Assembly (NCBI GenBank): GCA_020086605.1
Contig: JACBWW010000003.1
Location: 3,752,989 to 3,816,988 of the forward strand
Length of the DNA stretch: 64,000 nucleotides
DNA from: Lanius collurio
Lineage: Eukaryota > Chordata > Aves > Passeriformes > Laniidae
Direction: 5' to 3'
In this document: piece after piece, positions 1 through 10,712 of the stretch
How positions within the stretch are numbered: the stretch's first letter is position 1
Layout of the letters: every line of letters begins with the position of its first letter
The notes under the pieces: model-generated
What the model was told of the DNA's origin: nothing
Seen by the model: the letters and a program-made list of their open reading frames with translations, nothing else
Databases searched by the model: none
Program-made: the position numbers and the translations under genes

Positions 1-2031
1 TTACAGCTCAGGGGATTTGTTGGATACTTACTTAGGGCAAAAGCATTTAGTTTTAGATATTGACACCAGCAGTGCTGTCATCTGGCAAACACTGGAGCAC
101 ATATAGTACTTAGGAGAATTATATTTGGTAAATAAAAAAGATGTGTAAGTGAAAAAAATATGTTGATTGTAGTATAGGCTGATATTTTAAGCAGTCACAG
201 ATGGCAATGTACTAACTAGTTATTGACAGCAATATCAGCTCTAGAAAGGGTTTTGACAGGTCTCATCATACAATGATTAATTACTGTGAGGCACTCCAAT
301 TTCCTCCCTTGTTCAGCTCATGGCTCAGAGTAAAATCTGTTGCTCTTATTACACTCCACAACACAGGAAATATCTTCTCACTGCTGTATCCAAGGACCAA
401 TCAAAAGCCCAAAAGTCAGTCAAATAAGACTCACAGTCAATGCTGGAAAGTCCTTTCCTCAAGGGATTGAGAAAGGAAGGAAGTTAATATGGCTTTGCTC
501 TCTGTGTTTTCATTTGTTTTAAATGACCAATGGGTAGGAGAGATGAATAGGTTTTCTGAGGAGAGCAGGTGGGTATTAGTAAAATCAATTCTCAGATCAT
601 GTATAAAAACATATAGGTGAAAAATTAGGCTGTGAGAGGAAATAAAGATAGTAGAGCTCATGCCTAAAATGTATACACTGAAAAAGAACAAGGACAATAA
701 TTGAAACAAGATCTGCATATGTTCCTGAGACTGACTGTTCCTAAAACAGACATTGCCTATTTGAAGGATTGCTTCTATGCTTCTGGTGTGGAATACACAG
801 TGATATTGGATGTAAACTGGTCACTGAGCTTTCCCAAAAATGGACAGGGGCAAGTCCTGCCTGATCAGTTTTAGAGAAAATATTCAGCAAGTAGCTCTGT
901 TAAAAACCAATGCACTGTTTTTACAGTGCATCGTTTTTTAATAAGGCAAAGGAGATGCTACATTGTGAGAATACTGAAATGTGTTTAAAGGCTAAAAGTT
1001 CTCCCTTGCGTGACCTGAAACAATAGGAAGCATATATGTGGGGTGAACTGCCTTACAATGTGGAATTCTGTTTAAGATTTTCAGGCTAGCTCCAGATGAG
1101 GTAGTAGATCTACACATCTGTACAACTCTGAACAGTAATTATACTCTGGGTCCTGCAAGCAGTGCAGATACACGATTGCTGCACTGAATTATGCTTTGGC
1201 TAGTGCAGTTATGCTGACGTGGCTATGCTGCTTCCAGTGTTAGCCTTATTTTGAGCAAGCTTAGATCTCTCTGCCCTATAGTACAAACTTATCCACAGTC
1301 TTCACCCTCACAAGAGTCTAGAAATGCTGACACTTTAAATATACCACCTTTTGTATCTGGAAAAGAGAGTGGGAATGCTCAGAGGTATATCCAACTGTAA
1401 TTAGCAAACTGTACTCTGAAGTGAGCATTGCTCTTTATTTCTCTTGTCCTTCTTCATGCAACTAGATATAGGACGATAAATTGCTCAGAACTGTGCCTAA
1501 AACTAGCAAAGGCAAACTCTGGTTCTTGGTGGCTGTGTTTTGCATCACGTTTGAGGATTGGGCTGTCTGATTAAGGTGAAACCTGACTTAGATTGACAGG
1601 GTTTTAGATGCTGGTATGTGTGTATTTGTGCAAGTGTATAGGTGTTTTCAACTTCCTTTGCTACATAGGATGTAGTTCAGCTTTTGGGAATCATCAGGGC
1701 AGCTCTCACTTCGTCAGTTTTCTAACATCAAAGGATCTTTTGGAATTACTAATGCCTTGATCTCTACTTCTCAGTCTGTAGCACAGAGCTTATTCTGAAA
1801 CACTTTGGTCTAATTAAAACCTTAGGTTTTGTATGAAACTGAGTGATTTATAAGGTTTGTGATACAAAAGAAGGAGAAGACCACATCATCCTCAGAGTTG
1901 GTGATATGTTGACCTTTTCTGGAATTATGTTCTGTAGGTCTTCATCTTCTCCCTGTGGGACAGAACGAAGTAAGGATATTATAGATATCCAAGAGCTTTA
2001 AAGTTGTAAGGAAACCTGCCTTGAATTTATT
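1..2031. other. Unique non-coding DNA, no gene seen
   Basis: No reading frame in this stretch exceeds about 95 codons and none resembles a known protein. The only structure that stands out is an interrupted palindrome at 900-941 (listed separately) and a small 8-bp inverted repeat, CAGTGCAG at 1160-1167 with CTGCACTG at 1179-1186. The right edge is the 3' terminus of a CR1 element on the minus strand. Confidence 0.7.
900..941. repeat. Interrupted palindrome / stem-loop
   Basis: ATGCACTGT at 910-918 pairs perfectly with ACAGTGCAT at 923-931 across a TTTT loop. Outside this core, TTAAAAA at 900-906 can pair with TTTTTAA at 935-941, leaving a 3-by-3 internal region in which only the central C:G (908:933) pairs. 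The whole arm is about 19 positions with two mismatches. No transposon ends or target-site duplications are evident. It may be a cruciform-prone relic or chance. Confidence 0.6.
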
Positions 2032-2606
2032 TTCACAGAATCACAGAATGAGTCCATTTGGAAGGGACCACAGTGGGTCATCTGGTCCAACCTCACTGCT
2101 CAAGCAGGGTTGTCCCAGACCACATGGCGCAAGATTGTGTCCAGACTCCTCTGGAATTGCTCCAGGGAGGGAGACTCCACAGCCTCTCTGGCCAATCAGT
2201 TCCAGAGCGTGGTCACCCACAGTAAAGTTCTTCCTTATGTTCACATGCACATGAATTTCTGCCCATTACCTCTTGTTCCAGGGGATGGCCCTATCAAGAA
2301 AAGGCTGGATCCATCTTCTTGGCATCCCTGCTTTAGATATTTATAGACATTGAGGTAACTTTTCAGTCATCTCTTCTTGAGGCTGAGCAGGCCCAGATCA
2401 CTTAGCATTTCCTAAAAGGAGACTTGCTCCTGTTCCTTGATCAACTTTGTAGCTCTTGCCTGGACCCACTCCAGAAGCTCCATGTCTTTCTTGTTCTGAG
2501 GAGCACACAGCACTCCAGACGTGGCCTCATCAGGACTTAGCAGAAGGGCAGGATCACCTCCCTTGATCTGCTGACTGTGCTCTTCCTAATGCACACCTTC
2601 GTGGCT
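2032..2606 (-). mobile_element. CR1: CR1 LINE fragment, 3' end (minus strand)
   Basis: Read on the minus strand, this is the 3' portion of a CR1 non-LTR retrotransposon: the end of the ORF2 region and the 3' UTR. The plus strand starts with two tandem copies of CACAGAAT (2034-2041 and 2042-2049), the reverse complement of the ATTCTGTG repeat that ends CR1 elements. The order of recognisable blocks matches the family: a TCATCTGGTCCAACC block near 2078, a GAGACTCCACAGCCTCTCTGG block near 2170, a CACAGTAAAGTTCTTCCT block near 2218, an ACTCCAGACGTGG block near 2512 and a GGCAGGATCACCTCCCTTGA block near 2547. It resembles the CR1-Y/F type more than other subfamilies, but that is from memory of consensus text. 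It is 5'-truncated, as is normal for CR1, and carries several short indels, so it is dead. Open frames inside it are not genes. Confidence 0.93.
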
Positions 2607-2650
2607 ACAGGGAAAAAATTAACCCTGTCCTTGTCTGAAACCAGGACAGA
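2604..2650. repeat. Short repeat motif shared with position 54.9 kb
   Basis: Directly at the 5' edge of the CR1 fragment is a CTAC..AAAAAATTAACCC..TCCTTG..AAAC block (about 33 bases) that recurs with a few differences at 54900-54936. The block reads on into CCAGGACAGAGGACC. A shared non-CR1 sequence beside two separate CR1 fragments suggests part of another interspersed repeat, perhaps an LTR end, but the family cannot be named from this window. Confidence 0.4.
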
Positions 2651-4704
2651 GGACCAAATTTTCTCTCACCTTAATGCTATTCAGTGATTGAAGGTGAAAT
2701 ATATTAAGTTTAGTGTTACCTTTTAGAGCTGATTACCATTGGTGAAGCATGAGTTACATTGCATCAGTAAAACAGGCAGACAGTAGTTTGACATGTCTCT
2801 TGTTTAAAGCACTGTAGCACCCCACAAAATTGCTCTATTCAAAGGCACAGTTGATATAGCTGTGAAGGAGGGTGTGCTGTGAAGAAGAGCAGAGAGGCAG
2901 GTTCTGTCACATGATTTATTTCAAACCTATAGAAAAGAATACACAGCCAGGAGCCACTAAAAAGAAAAAATTAACCTTGGAAATAGATGCTTAAGTTCCC
3001 ACAATTGAACAGAAATTAAGAGATAGTAAAAAAATCATATGCTGATGTGCCTGGCCCTGTAGCCTATCTGATCACAAAGGCCCAATGTTGCTAAAGTCAG
3101 GCTAACAAGGTATGAGCTCACTTGATGATAACTGAGATTTTTAGGTTCAGACTCCCCCTGTGTAGTGCAGTCACAGAAAGCCCGAATCCCAGGTGAAACA
3201 CGCATCGCACTGAGGTTTCACAGAGTTATGCTCAGAGTCACAATAAAAAGCCAAGAGAAAAAAAAAATCCTATGTTATAACTGATTTCTGAAAATTATAA
3301 AGGATGTAAAATTAATGCTTGTGACTTGAGATGAATACTACGAATGGTGAGGAATCATGAATTATCCTTAGGGGACATTAGGACCCCAAAAGGCAGTCAA
3401 TGTATTTAGGAAAGGCAGAAAAATTTCAGGTGTTTTTAATGCTAAAAATTTGCTCTTCAATATGTCCTTCAAGGACAAACATATGCCATAGGTTTACAGC
3501 CAAAATATTTATTTTCTCTCTTTGGGGCCTTACTTTAGGTTTCTGGTGCTGAAAGGTGATGCATGAAATTGTCTAATGGCTGCTTGAATATGTGCAGTAG
3601 GATTGTTAATGTGGCATCCCTGCTTAGTGTAAATACAACTCCTTACTATGACAATAATTTTCCAAGTTTTGCAACACAGTGAGTTTGCAAGTGGTTGCAA
3701 ATCAATATCAAATCTGCAAAATCAGTTTACATATTCAATCTAGTATCACTCCCCACCCAAACTTCACCTAATAATACTTTCCATATTCCTTGCTTTTATT
3801 GAGCATTCAGGATGATGGGGGTTTCTTTCAATTAACATTACTTGTAACAATCTAGTTAAAATAGATCCTGTAGAGATCCTGTAAAATAGATCTGTTTAGT
3901 CTACTGATCTCAAACACAGACAGAATATGACAATAACATATTGAGTAGTTTTTATGTACAAGGTCTTGAGAGTTACTGGATCTTCAAGAGTTACAGCAAA
4001 CTTCCTCTACTTATTTGGAATTATCTATGGGATCTTATTCTCTTGTCCTTAATCCTTCAGGTAGCAGTGCTTTTTTTATACGGCCTTATTGATTGTTTGT
4101 GACTACTATTAAATAGCTAAAATAATTGATTAAAAGTACTATACTCATGGAAATGATGCAATTGTCACCATAGTATTTATGAGGTATTGAATATACATGT
4201 AATAGCCATATACCATAATTACCAGATACATAGCTAGATATCCATTATATCAACTTTTATATCTGAAATTTAGAATTTTTTATGGACTTTAAATGTTATT
4301 ACTTTATAGTTCTAATAGTTTTAATACCTTTGTTCCCCAACTGAAATATTTTTATATTAACATTTTTACCTAAAGCTGAGATGACACAAACCTTGACCAT
4401 GTTAAATAATGAAATAAATATATAAATAAAATATTAATAAAAATATACTGACTTTTCAAAAATAAATTGGACCATGCAGACATGCATCTGATTAAAAAGA
4501 GAGATAAAATTTGTTAGCTGAAATGGTTTATAGCTTGAAAGCTGGTTTATCCTAAGAAGAGATGACAATAATGTCCCTGGGTAGAACAACATATTTTGAA
4601 GAAAGAGCCAAAATGAGAGTTTTATTTATTATTATTAACAGTAGAGTAAATCTGGTAGAACTTCCATGTTTATGTTTACTCCTGACCTATGTTTTTTTTT
4701 CCTT
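2651..4704. other. AT-rich non-coding DNA, nothing recognised
   Basis: No gene-like frame is present. A very AT-rich stretch lies at about 4090-4450, with many TAAATA/AATATA runs. Near 3857-3895 the phrase ATAGATC(C)TGTA recurs three times in short succession, a minor local duplication. Confidence 0.65.
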
Positions 4705-4728
4705 CCCCACCCCCCCCCCCCCCCCCCC
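4705..4728 (+). repeat. Poly-C tract
   Basis: Four C bases, one A, then 19 consecutive C bases (4710-4728), preceded by a T9 run and TTCC. This is a long homopolymer and its exact length is likely to be unstable and error-prone in sequencing. A small frame (4562-4885) that reads through it as a proline run is an artefact. Confidence 0.95.
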
Positions 4729-7700
4729 TAAATTACACATGAGAAAGATTCTGGCTAGCATAGCTGTCATGGGGAGACCTAGTGAAGAGATGATGTTGTA
4801 TGCAAGGTTTATCAGTCAGTGGGAAATCAGCAGTGAAAGAATCCAGAAGAGTAGGTGTAGTGTTCAAGGGGAGCAGGACTGTTGATAAAAGGTATCAGCT
4901 GGGGCTCTGATCTGTGCAGGGCTGGATGGAATTCAGGTGAGAGAATTTAGATCTTGTGTAGAAATGCAGCAGTCCTTTGAAATGAGGATTTTTAAGACAG
5001 GGTTCCAGAAGAAATGTATCTTTGACCAGGAGGAATGGGGAAATTTGTGCTTGGAGATCCTTGAAATACAAAGGGATTTTTGGAGTGAAATTTTGAGATG
5101 TTCCCACTAGGCATTCTTATCCCTTAATCTCCTTTTGCAGAGATGGTGTCCCCTACTCAGGCCCTTATAAGTGTTGTAGGTTTAACTGTGCCCTCTGAAT
5201 TCTTAAGTTTGGGGAGATTAGCATAACCTTCCAAATCATTCAAAGGAAAATGAATGCCTTCAGTATACATATGGAAGGAGTATGTGGTACTTCTGTATCT
5301 TTATCATACTAGACAGTGAGGAGTATATAGAGCATTTGCTTTGTTACTCAGAAGAGGTTAAAACAACGTGCAGCCTCATGTAACCAAACACGTGTGTTGA
5401 AAGTATACACTGTGGCGTGTAAGCAGTGACAGAACCTAATTATTTTCCCAACTGTAAAAAATAGGACCAGAAACCCCCAGCTTCTTTCTCCAAATGACAG
5501 GCTTCTTTCCTATCTGTTCAAAGGTAAATGGCAAAGCTATAGTCAGGCCATAAGTAATATGGTGTCTACACATTCTTCCATGAACAATTAAAGACTTTCT
5601 GCTACTGAAAATATATCTCTTCTTAGGGCCAAAGAGATTTCAATCCATGATACTCAATATGAATACAATCCCACTATCTTGACCAATGCAGCACAGCATT
5701 CCTGCCACGAAAATGATTTAGGGGAATTCTGTGTGGTGGCATGGGTGGCATCTTTTCATCTAACCAAAAGAAGTGAAAAGCTCATCATAGTTTCATGCAT
5801 TGCACAAAGAAACAGCTAGACCCTCTCTCAGTAGAATGACAGGGAGTGGGCTGATTGCCATCTAGGTTGCAACTAATTGATGTATTCTCTGAGGTGTGAC
5901 AGGATATTGGACTATCAGGCATAATATTACTGTCTTATAAAGCTACTGCATAATGCAACCAGCAGAGTGTGCCACAAAGGTTATACTAAAGGACAGCATA
6001 ATTTTAAAGTCAGTCTAGTGTTCTGTGATGAACCAAGGGTGTTTCTACATGAATAGGTTAATGCAAAATCTGGTTCTAGCATGCATGCTTACTGTAACAT
6101 GTAGTTAATACACATACAGATCTACATGTGTTCCTGTATAAAGATGTGAGAAAGATGTGAAGAGAGAACTGGAGACATTCTGAAGTGGTAAGACAGACAT
6201 TTTACACCCTCTGTGAACAGGAAGCAGTACAGGTACTATACTGGTAAAAATATTCAAGTGATGATAAGGAAGCTGGATGAAACAAATGTTGTCATTAAGA
6301 GAAAGCTTTAAATAAAAGACTCCAAAAACCTAGGCACATACTATGATAATCAAAAGGAATTTTCATTTGTATCAATAAAAAAGAGAAAACTTGACATGAG
6401 AAATAAATAATACTTTGGCTAGTGCTTTTTATTTTTATTTCGTCAGATCATAAAATAATTTTTACAGAGAAATTAGGCTGGATTGAAGAGGAAGAATTAT
6501 ACACTCCCCTGTGAATATGATGTCACTTATACTGTATGTAGATCAGATATATTGAGTTATTACAGTTTGGTGCCCTCTCCACTTCTAAGTTTATGGCAAG
6601 TAAAAACCATTATAAAAGAGAATCTAATCCAAGAAAGAGACCCCCCCAAACCTCAGACTGCAATGTGAAAGCATTATATGCATGACAATACCTGGCTGTA
6701 ATTCTTCATTCATGCAATTTGCTGAGAGATGTTTCTGAAGCTCAATGGCAAACACTTTACTGACCTTTGGCAAGTAAGATGTTGGGATACAGGAGGGGAA
6801 AATAACGAGGCTTTTATTAAAGATGCTAGGGTTCTTAGGGGTTAAGTGGACTGTCACTTATTTAGATAAACTAGGAGAATACACTGATCAGAAATACTGG
6901 TGGTAATAGACCTTACAGCATCCAGTCTTTAAGGAAGCAGAATTTCTCTGGCAAAATGTCAAGTGAAAACTTGGTACTCAGTAGCTCAAGGATGACATCC
7001 TCAATCTGCGCAGTAGTTAATAAAAAGCCAGGTGTCTTTGTTAAAGGAGCAGTAGGAAGGAAGGAGGGATAGAAGGAAGGGTGACTAATGGAACATAATT
7101 GCGTATGGATATTGGATATGGATTTTGTTCACTCTACACAGCAACTATGGATATTTTCATACGTGTTTGAAAAATTGTCCTAGGGGACAAATGTCTGTTC
7201 CTTAGGATTTAAAAGAAAATACGGCTGTACAAAAACAAATTTGCACAACTGGTGAAACCAATGAAAATCCTATTTCTGTGGAGAAGCAAAATCCTCCATC
7301 ACTTAGTTTCTTATCTCACCCACTTTGCTGTAAGAGAAAGATACATAATTATGTGGCTGCTTGTCCATACAGTTGTGGTAAATTGTATGCCCTTAATTTT
7401 AGCCTATATAAGAGAGTGCTGCTTGACAGTTATTATAGGCAGGGTGGTAGCATCACATCATTACTAATATTAAAATTAATATTATCAATAATTTTCATTA
7501 TCAGTCCTCATTTTATGTTCCGATTATTCAGTTGCTTATAGCTTGGCACAACTTCAGTCCTTGGGATGGAATTTCTCCATGTTTTGTGTCAGCCTCAGGT
7601 TAAATTTCTTATTTTTGCATTTTAATTTCAAACAAAGTGATTCAGCAGTCCATTATTTCTTTGAACAGCAATCCCCTCCTTTCCAACAGAGACTTGAAAT

Positions 7701-9837
7701 ATCTGTCAGGGATGTGTTGGTTTTTGGTTTTGTTGTTGGCTTCTTCAAAATCTGTTGAAATTTGGCCAAATAATAAACATTTGAAAGATATATTCAGCTA
7801 ACTTCCTTCATATTAAAAAGCTAAAATTTCAAAAGACATTTCCTCCATGAGCATGTGTCCACTGCTAGTTGAACCATATGTGACCCCTTTCACAGAAGGC
7901 AAGGGAGTGTCCTGGATCCTATCACTGGTCAGAGACTTCCATTTTACTTGCAGCCTTGTGCAGGTCAAGGGAAAGGCAGGAACCAATGTCAGAACGAGGG
8001 TCAGGTTGCCTTGTGTGTTTTGCTTTGCATGTGGCCTCCAGCTACCACTCAAGAAATCTGGAGAAAGGAGGGGTTCCAAAGACAGATCTGGGGAAAGATA
8101 AGGAGGAGAATTAGGTCAGCAAGTCTTGTGAGACATAACCTGGAATGTGAATCAGAACTTCTGCCAAGATATTATAACAAGAAAAGACTTGTAATCAGGG
8201 AAGTTTGGAAATATGATGAAGACTCAGAGAGAAGAAAGGACTGGGATAAGGGTAGACATTATAATTGGATAGGAGGTGATTGGTTATTACTGCAAGTAAA
8301 ACCAGGATTAGGACAAGTTAGGAAAAGATTGGGTTAAAAATATTACTGAACAGAAGCTGTGTTGCACAGACAATCATGGTTAAACAAAGAGTAAGATGAA
8401 AACAGGATGGAATGGGTAACAGATTGGAGCAAGTGCATTTGAGTGCAGTCTGAAGAAAAAAGTAAAAGGAGCTTTATCTCTGCATCCATTTCTTCTTTTG
8501 CCTTGTGGCAGATATTCATAAATTGAATGCAGTGTAACTTGGCTGTGGACAAAAATGTTGATTGCTAATATGTCAACATTTTTCCTTGCTTTTAAAGATA
8601 CAATCCTATAGGTCCATGTAAAACTGAAAAACAAATGTTAAAAAATGCAATTAAGGATGCGTTGATAAAAATTCATGTGATAGAAAATAATAGGGAACAT
8701 TTTCAATATGGCATTAACCTAAGTGATTGAGGCAATTTTAAGTTATTGAAATTATAATTACAATACAAGTAGATTACATTGAAACTAATTCTGCTGCAGG
8801 TAGTTTCAGTTGGCTTTGCAAAAGGTTGCTTAGTTTGGTTGTATGTTTATGTTAGGCTTTGGGAAGCAGCAGGTGGAGGTTCTGGGATACTGTGAAGATA
8901 CCTTTAAGCCACAATTTTATTTTGCTTTTCCATGTACAACAAGTTCTTTCTGAGGCATTCTTTTAGTCAGCAGCTCAACCACAAACTTAATTGTTTGATC
9001 TATGGTTAAAATGCATTTATCATATGAGCTATGTTCTTGTTTGAAGGTCACAGATTTGCTCATCTGGGCTTTCAAACCCTCTTCTGCACAGGTTACAATC
9101 CCATTGCAGGAATAGAGCAAATTATAAATCCTATGAAGACTATTTCTTGTCAGCACTAATTTCTGAACTCTCACACAATCAAATGTTATTAATTGTTACA
9201 TAGTATGCTGTGGTTTTATGCTCAATTTTAATATTTATTCATAAAACTGTGAATTTTTTAGAAGTCTCAGTATATTATAACATTTACCTTTATGAATTAT
9301 ATTCGTCACTGGCAACAAGTCATATTTTTTTAATTTTACATGAGCTATTTCAGGTGAAATTATGGAGTGTTACTATTCTCTCATAATTCCCAGATAACCA
9401 GGATAACTAGCTTTTACTTATTCATCCTTTTGCCCTTTTAAAAGGTTGCCACACAAGATTTTTCCCACTCATCTGAAATTTCCCCAGGACTAACTTGAGG
9501 TCAGCATTAAAGATTCACAAGAATCTCTTCATTGCTGTAACTGAAGGCCTGGCTCCTAAATGGTAAAGGCTGGCTTGAAGTCTGCACTAATATATCTGAA
9601 ATAAGGGTTGTCACTTTTCCATGTCCATCTTTTTTACCTATATACTTACCTCCAATGAATTTCATCTAACAGTTAATTTCCCCATGCCTGAAGGTACGAG
9701 ACAGTGCCTCGTTAAGAGTAAGAAGTTACTGCAATATCTGAGTTCCAGTAGCACTATCTGCACTACTTCACAGTGAGCTCTCTTTTCTTCTGCCTTAGTT
9801 TAATATCATAAGGAACTGTTGACACTTTCTATTCACC
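4729..9837. other. Non-coding DNA, no gene recognised
   Basis: Only short reading frames occur. The longest in the whole window (7948-8337, plus strand, 129 codons) lies here and overlaps other open frames at 7813-8101. Its translation is rich in Arg, Lys, Glu and Trp because the DNA from about 8060 to 8340 is purine-rich; it shows no recognisable domain. Small structures: an 11-bp duplication AAAGATGTGA(G/A) at 6140-6161, a 12-bp perfect palindrome AGCATGCATGCT at 6078-6089, and an 8-bp inverted repeat ACATGTAG/CTACATGT at 6097-6129. Confidence 0.6.
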
Positions 9838-10295
9838 CTCTCTTCCTTCCAATTATTTAGAAATACACTAAGCAGTACGAGACCCAAAAACATGACTGCA
9901 GAGCTCCACGGGGATCCTCCTTCTACACTGAGAAGGGACTCTTAATCTCTGTTTCCAATCTTAAACAATTATTTATACATGCAAGAATCTTCTTTTTAAT
10001 CTTCTGACTCCTCGGTTTCTTTAAGAACCCTTGGTAAGGGATCTTGTCAAACGCTTTCTGGAAATCCAAATAATCTGTATCATCAGGGTGTATCTTTTTC
10101 ATTCTCTTGTATATCATTTAAAGCACTTGTATTGATTCATTTGGCATTATTTGTTTTTATAGAAGTAGTTCTAGCTCCTTCCTATTACATGTAATTTATT
10201 CATATGTCCACTGATTATATTCTTTGCAATAGCTCTTGCTGAATTGCACAATATAGATGCTGGAGTTGCCAGTTTGAAGTTCCTTCATTATGCAT
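9838..10295 (-). mobile_element. Decayed LINE reverse transcriptase (CR1/L3 clade)
   Basis: On the minus strand this is an internal part of a non-LTR retrotransposon reverse transcriptase. The frame 10117-9923 contains YLDFQKAFDKIP, the motif-A block (LDFxKAFDxVPH in the family) with the first Asp in the catalytic position. It is followed by KKILACINNCL, the equivalent of the family's GKVLxWIxxWL segment. Beyond that frame, 9920-9850 reads roughly as GGSPWSSA..FLGLVLLSVFLN, matching the GVPQGSVLGPVLFxIFIND region with damage. On the 5' side of the element (10200-10290), TTTGCAATAGCTCTTGCTGA and what follows match the segment upstream of motif A in this family (PVSLTSVPGKLxE), heavily mutated. 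Neither the YADD motif nor the 3' end is seen. It is much more diverged than the CR1 at 2.0 kb and is an old, inactive copy. Confidence 0.78.
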
Positions 10296-10564
10296 AAGCA
10301 ACCTTTAAAAAAAAAATCTGTTTTATTTCAAAGATTGTCCATAACAATTCAAATAGTTCATTCTTCCATCAGCTTAGAATTCTTGGATAGGTATTATCTC
10401 TTGTTGGTGACTTAGAAATGTTCATTTTATATTTTTGTCTGATAAATGAGGTTAGAAACATTTCATTATAAAGTGGGCTTTCAGAAGAAGTCCACTTATT
10501 TAGAAGAATTATGGCTTAGGAATTTTTTCCACTTGTTTCATGTCAGTCACTGATAAAATTTTAC

Positions 10565-10712
10565 TCCTTTTCTTTTCTCTTCTTTTCTTTTCTTTTCTTT
10601 TCTTTTCTTTTCTTTTCTTTTCTTTTCTTTTCTTTTCTTTTCTTTTCTTTTCTTTTCTTTTCTTTTCTTTTCTTTTCTTTTCTTTTCTTTTCTTTTCTTT
10701 TCTTTTCTTTTC
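10565..10712 (+). repeat. (TTTTC)n pentanucleotide microsatellite
   Basis: About 148 bases of TTTTC repeats. The first copies are slightly irregular (a CTCTTC interruption near 10577-10582), then about 26 perfect units run to 10712. The strand is pure pyrimidine here and pure purine on the other strand, a mirror-symmetric H-DNA-capable tract. It creates meaningless Lys/Arg/Glu-rich (minus) and Phe/Leu/Ser-rich (plus) open frames, which should not be called genes. Confidence 0.98.
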
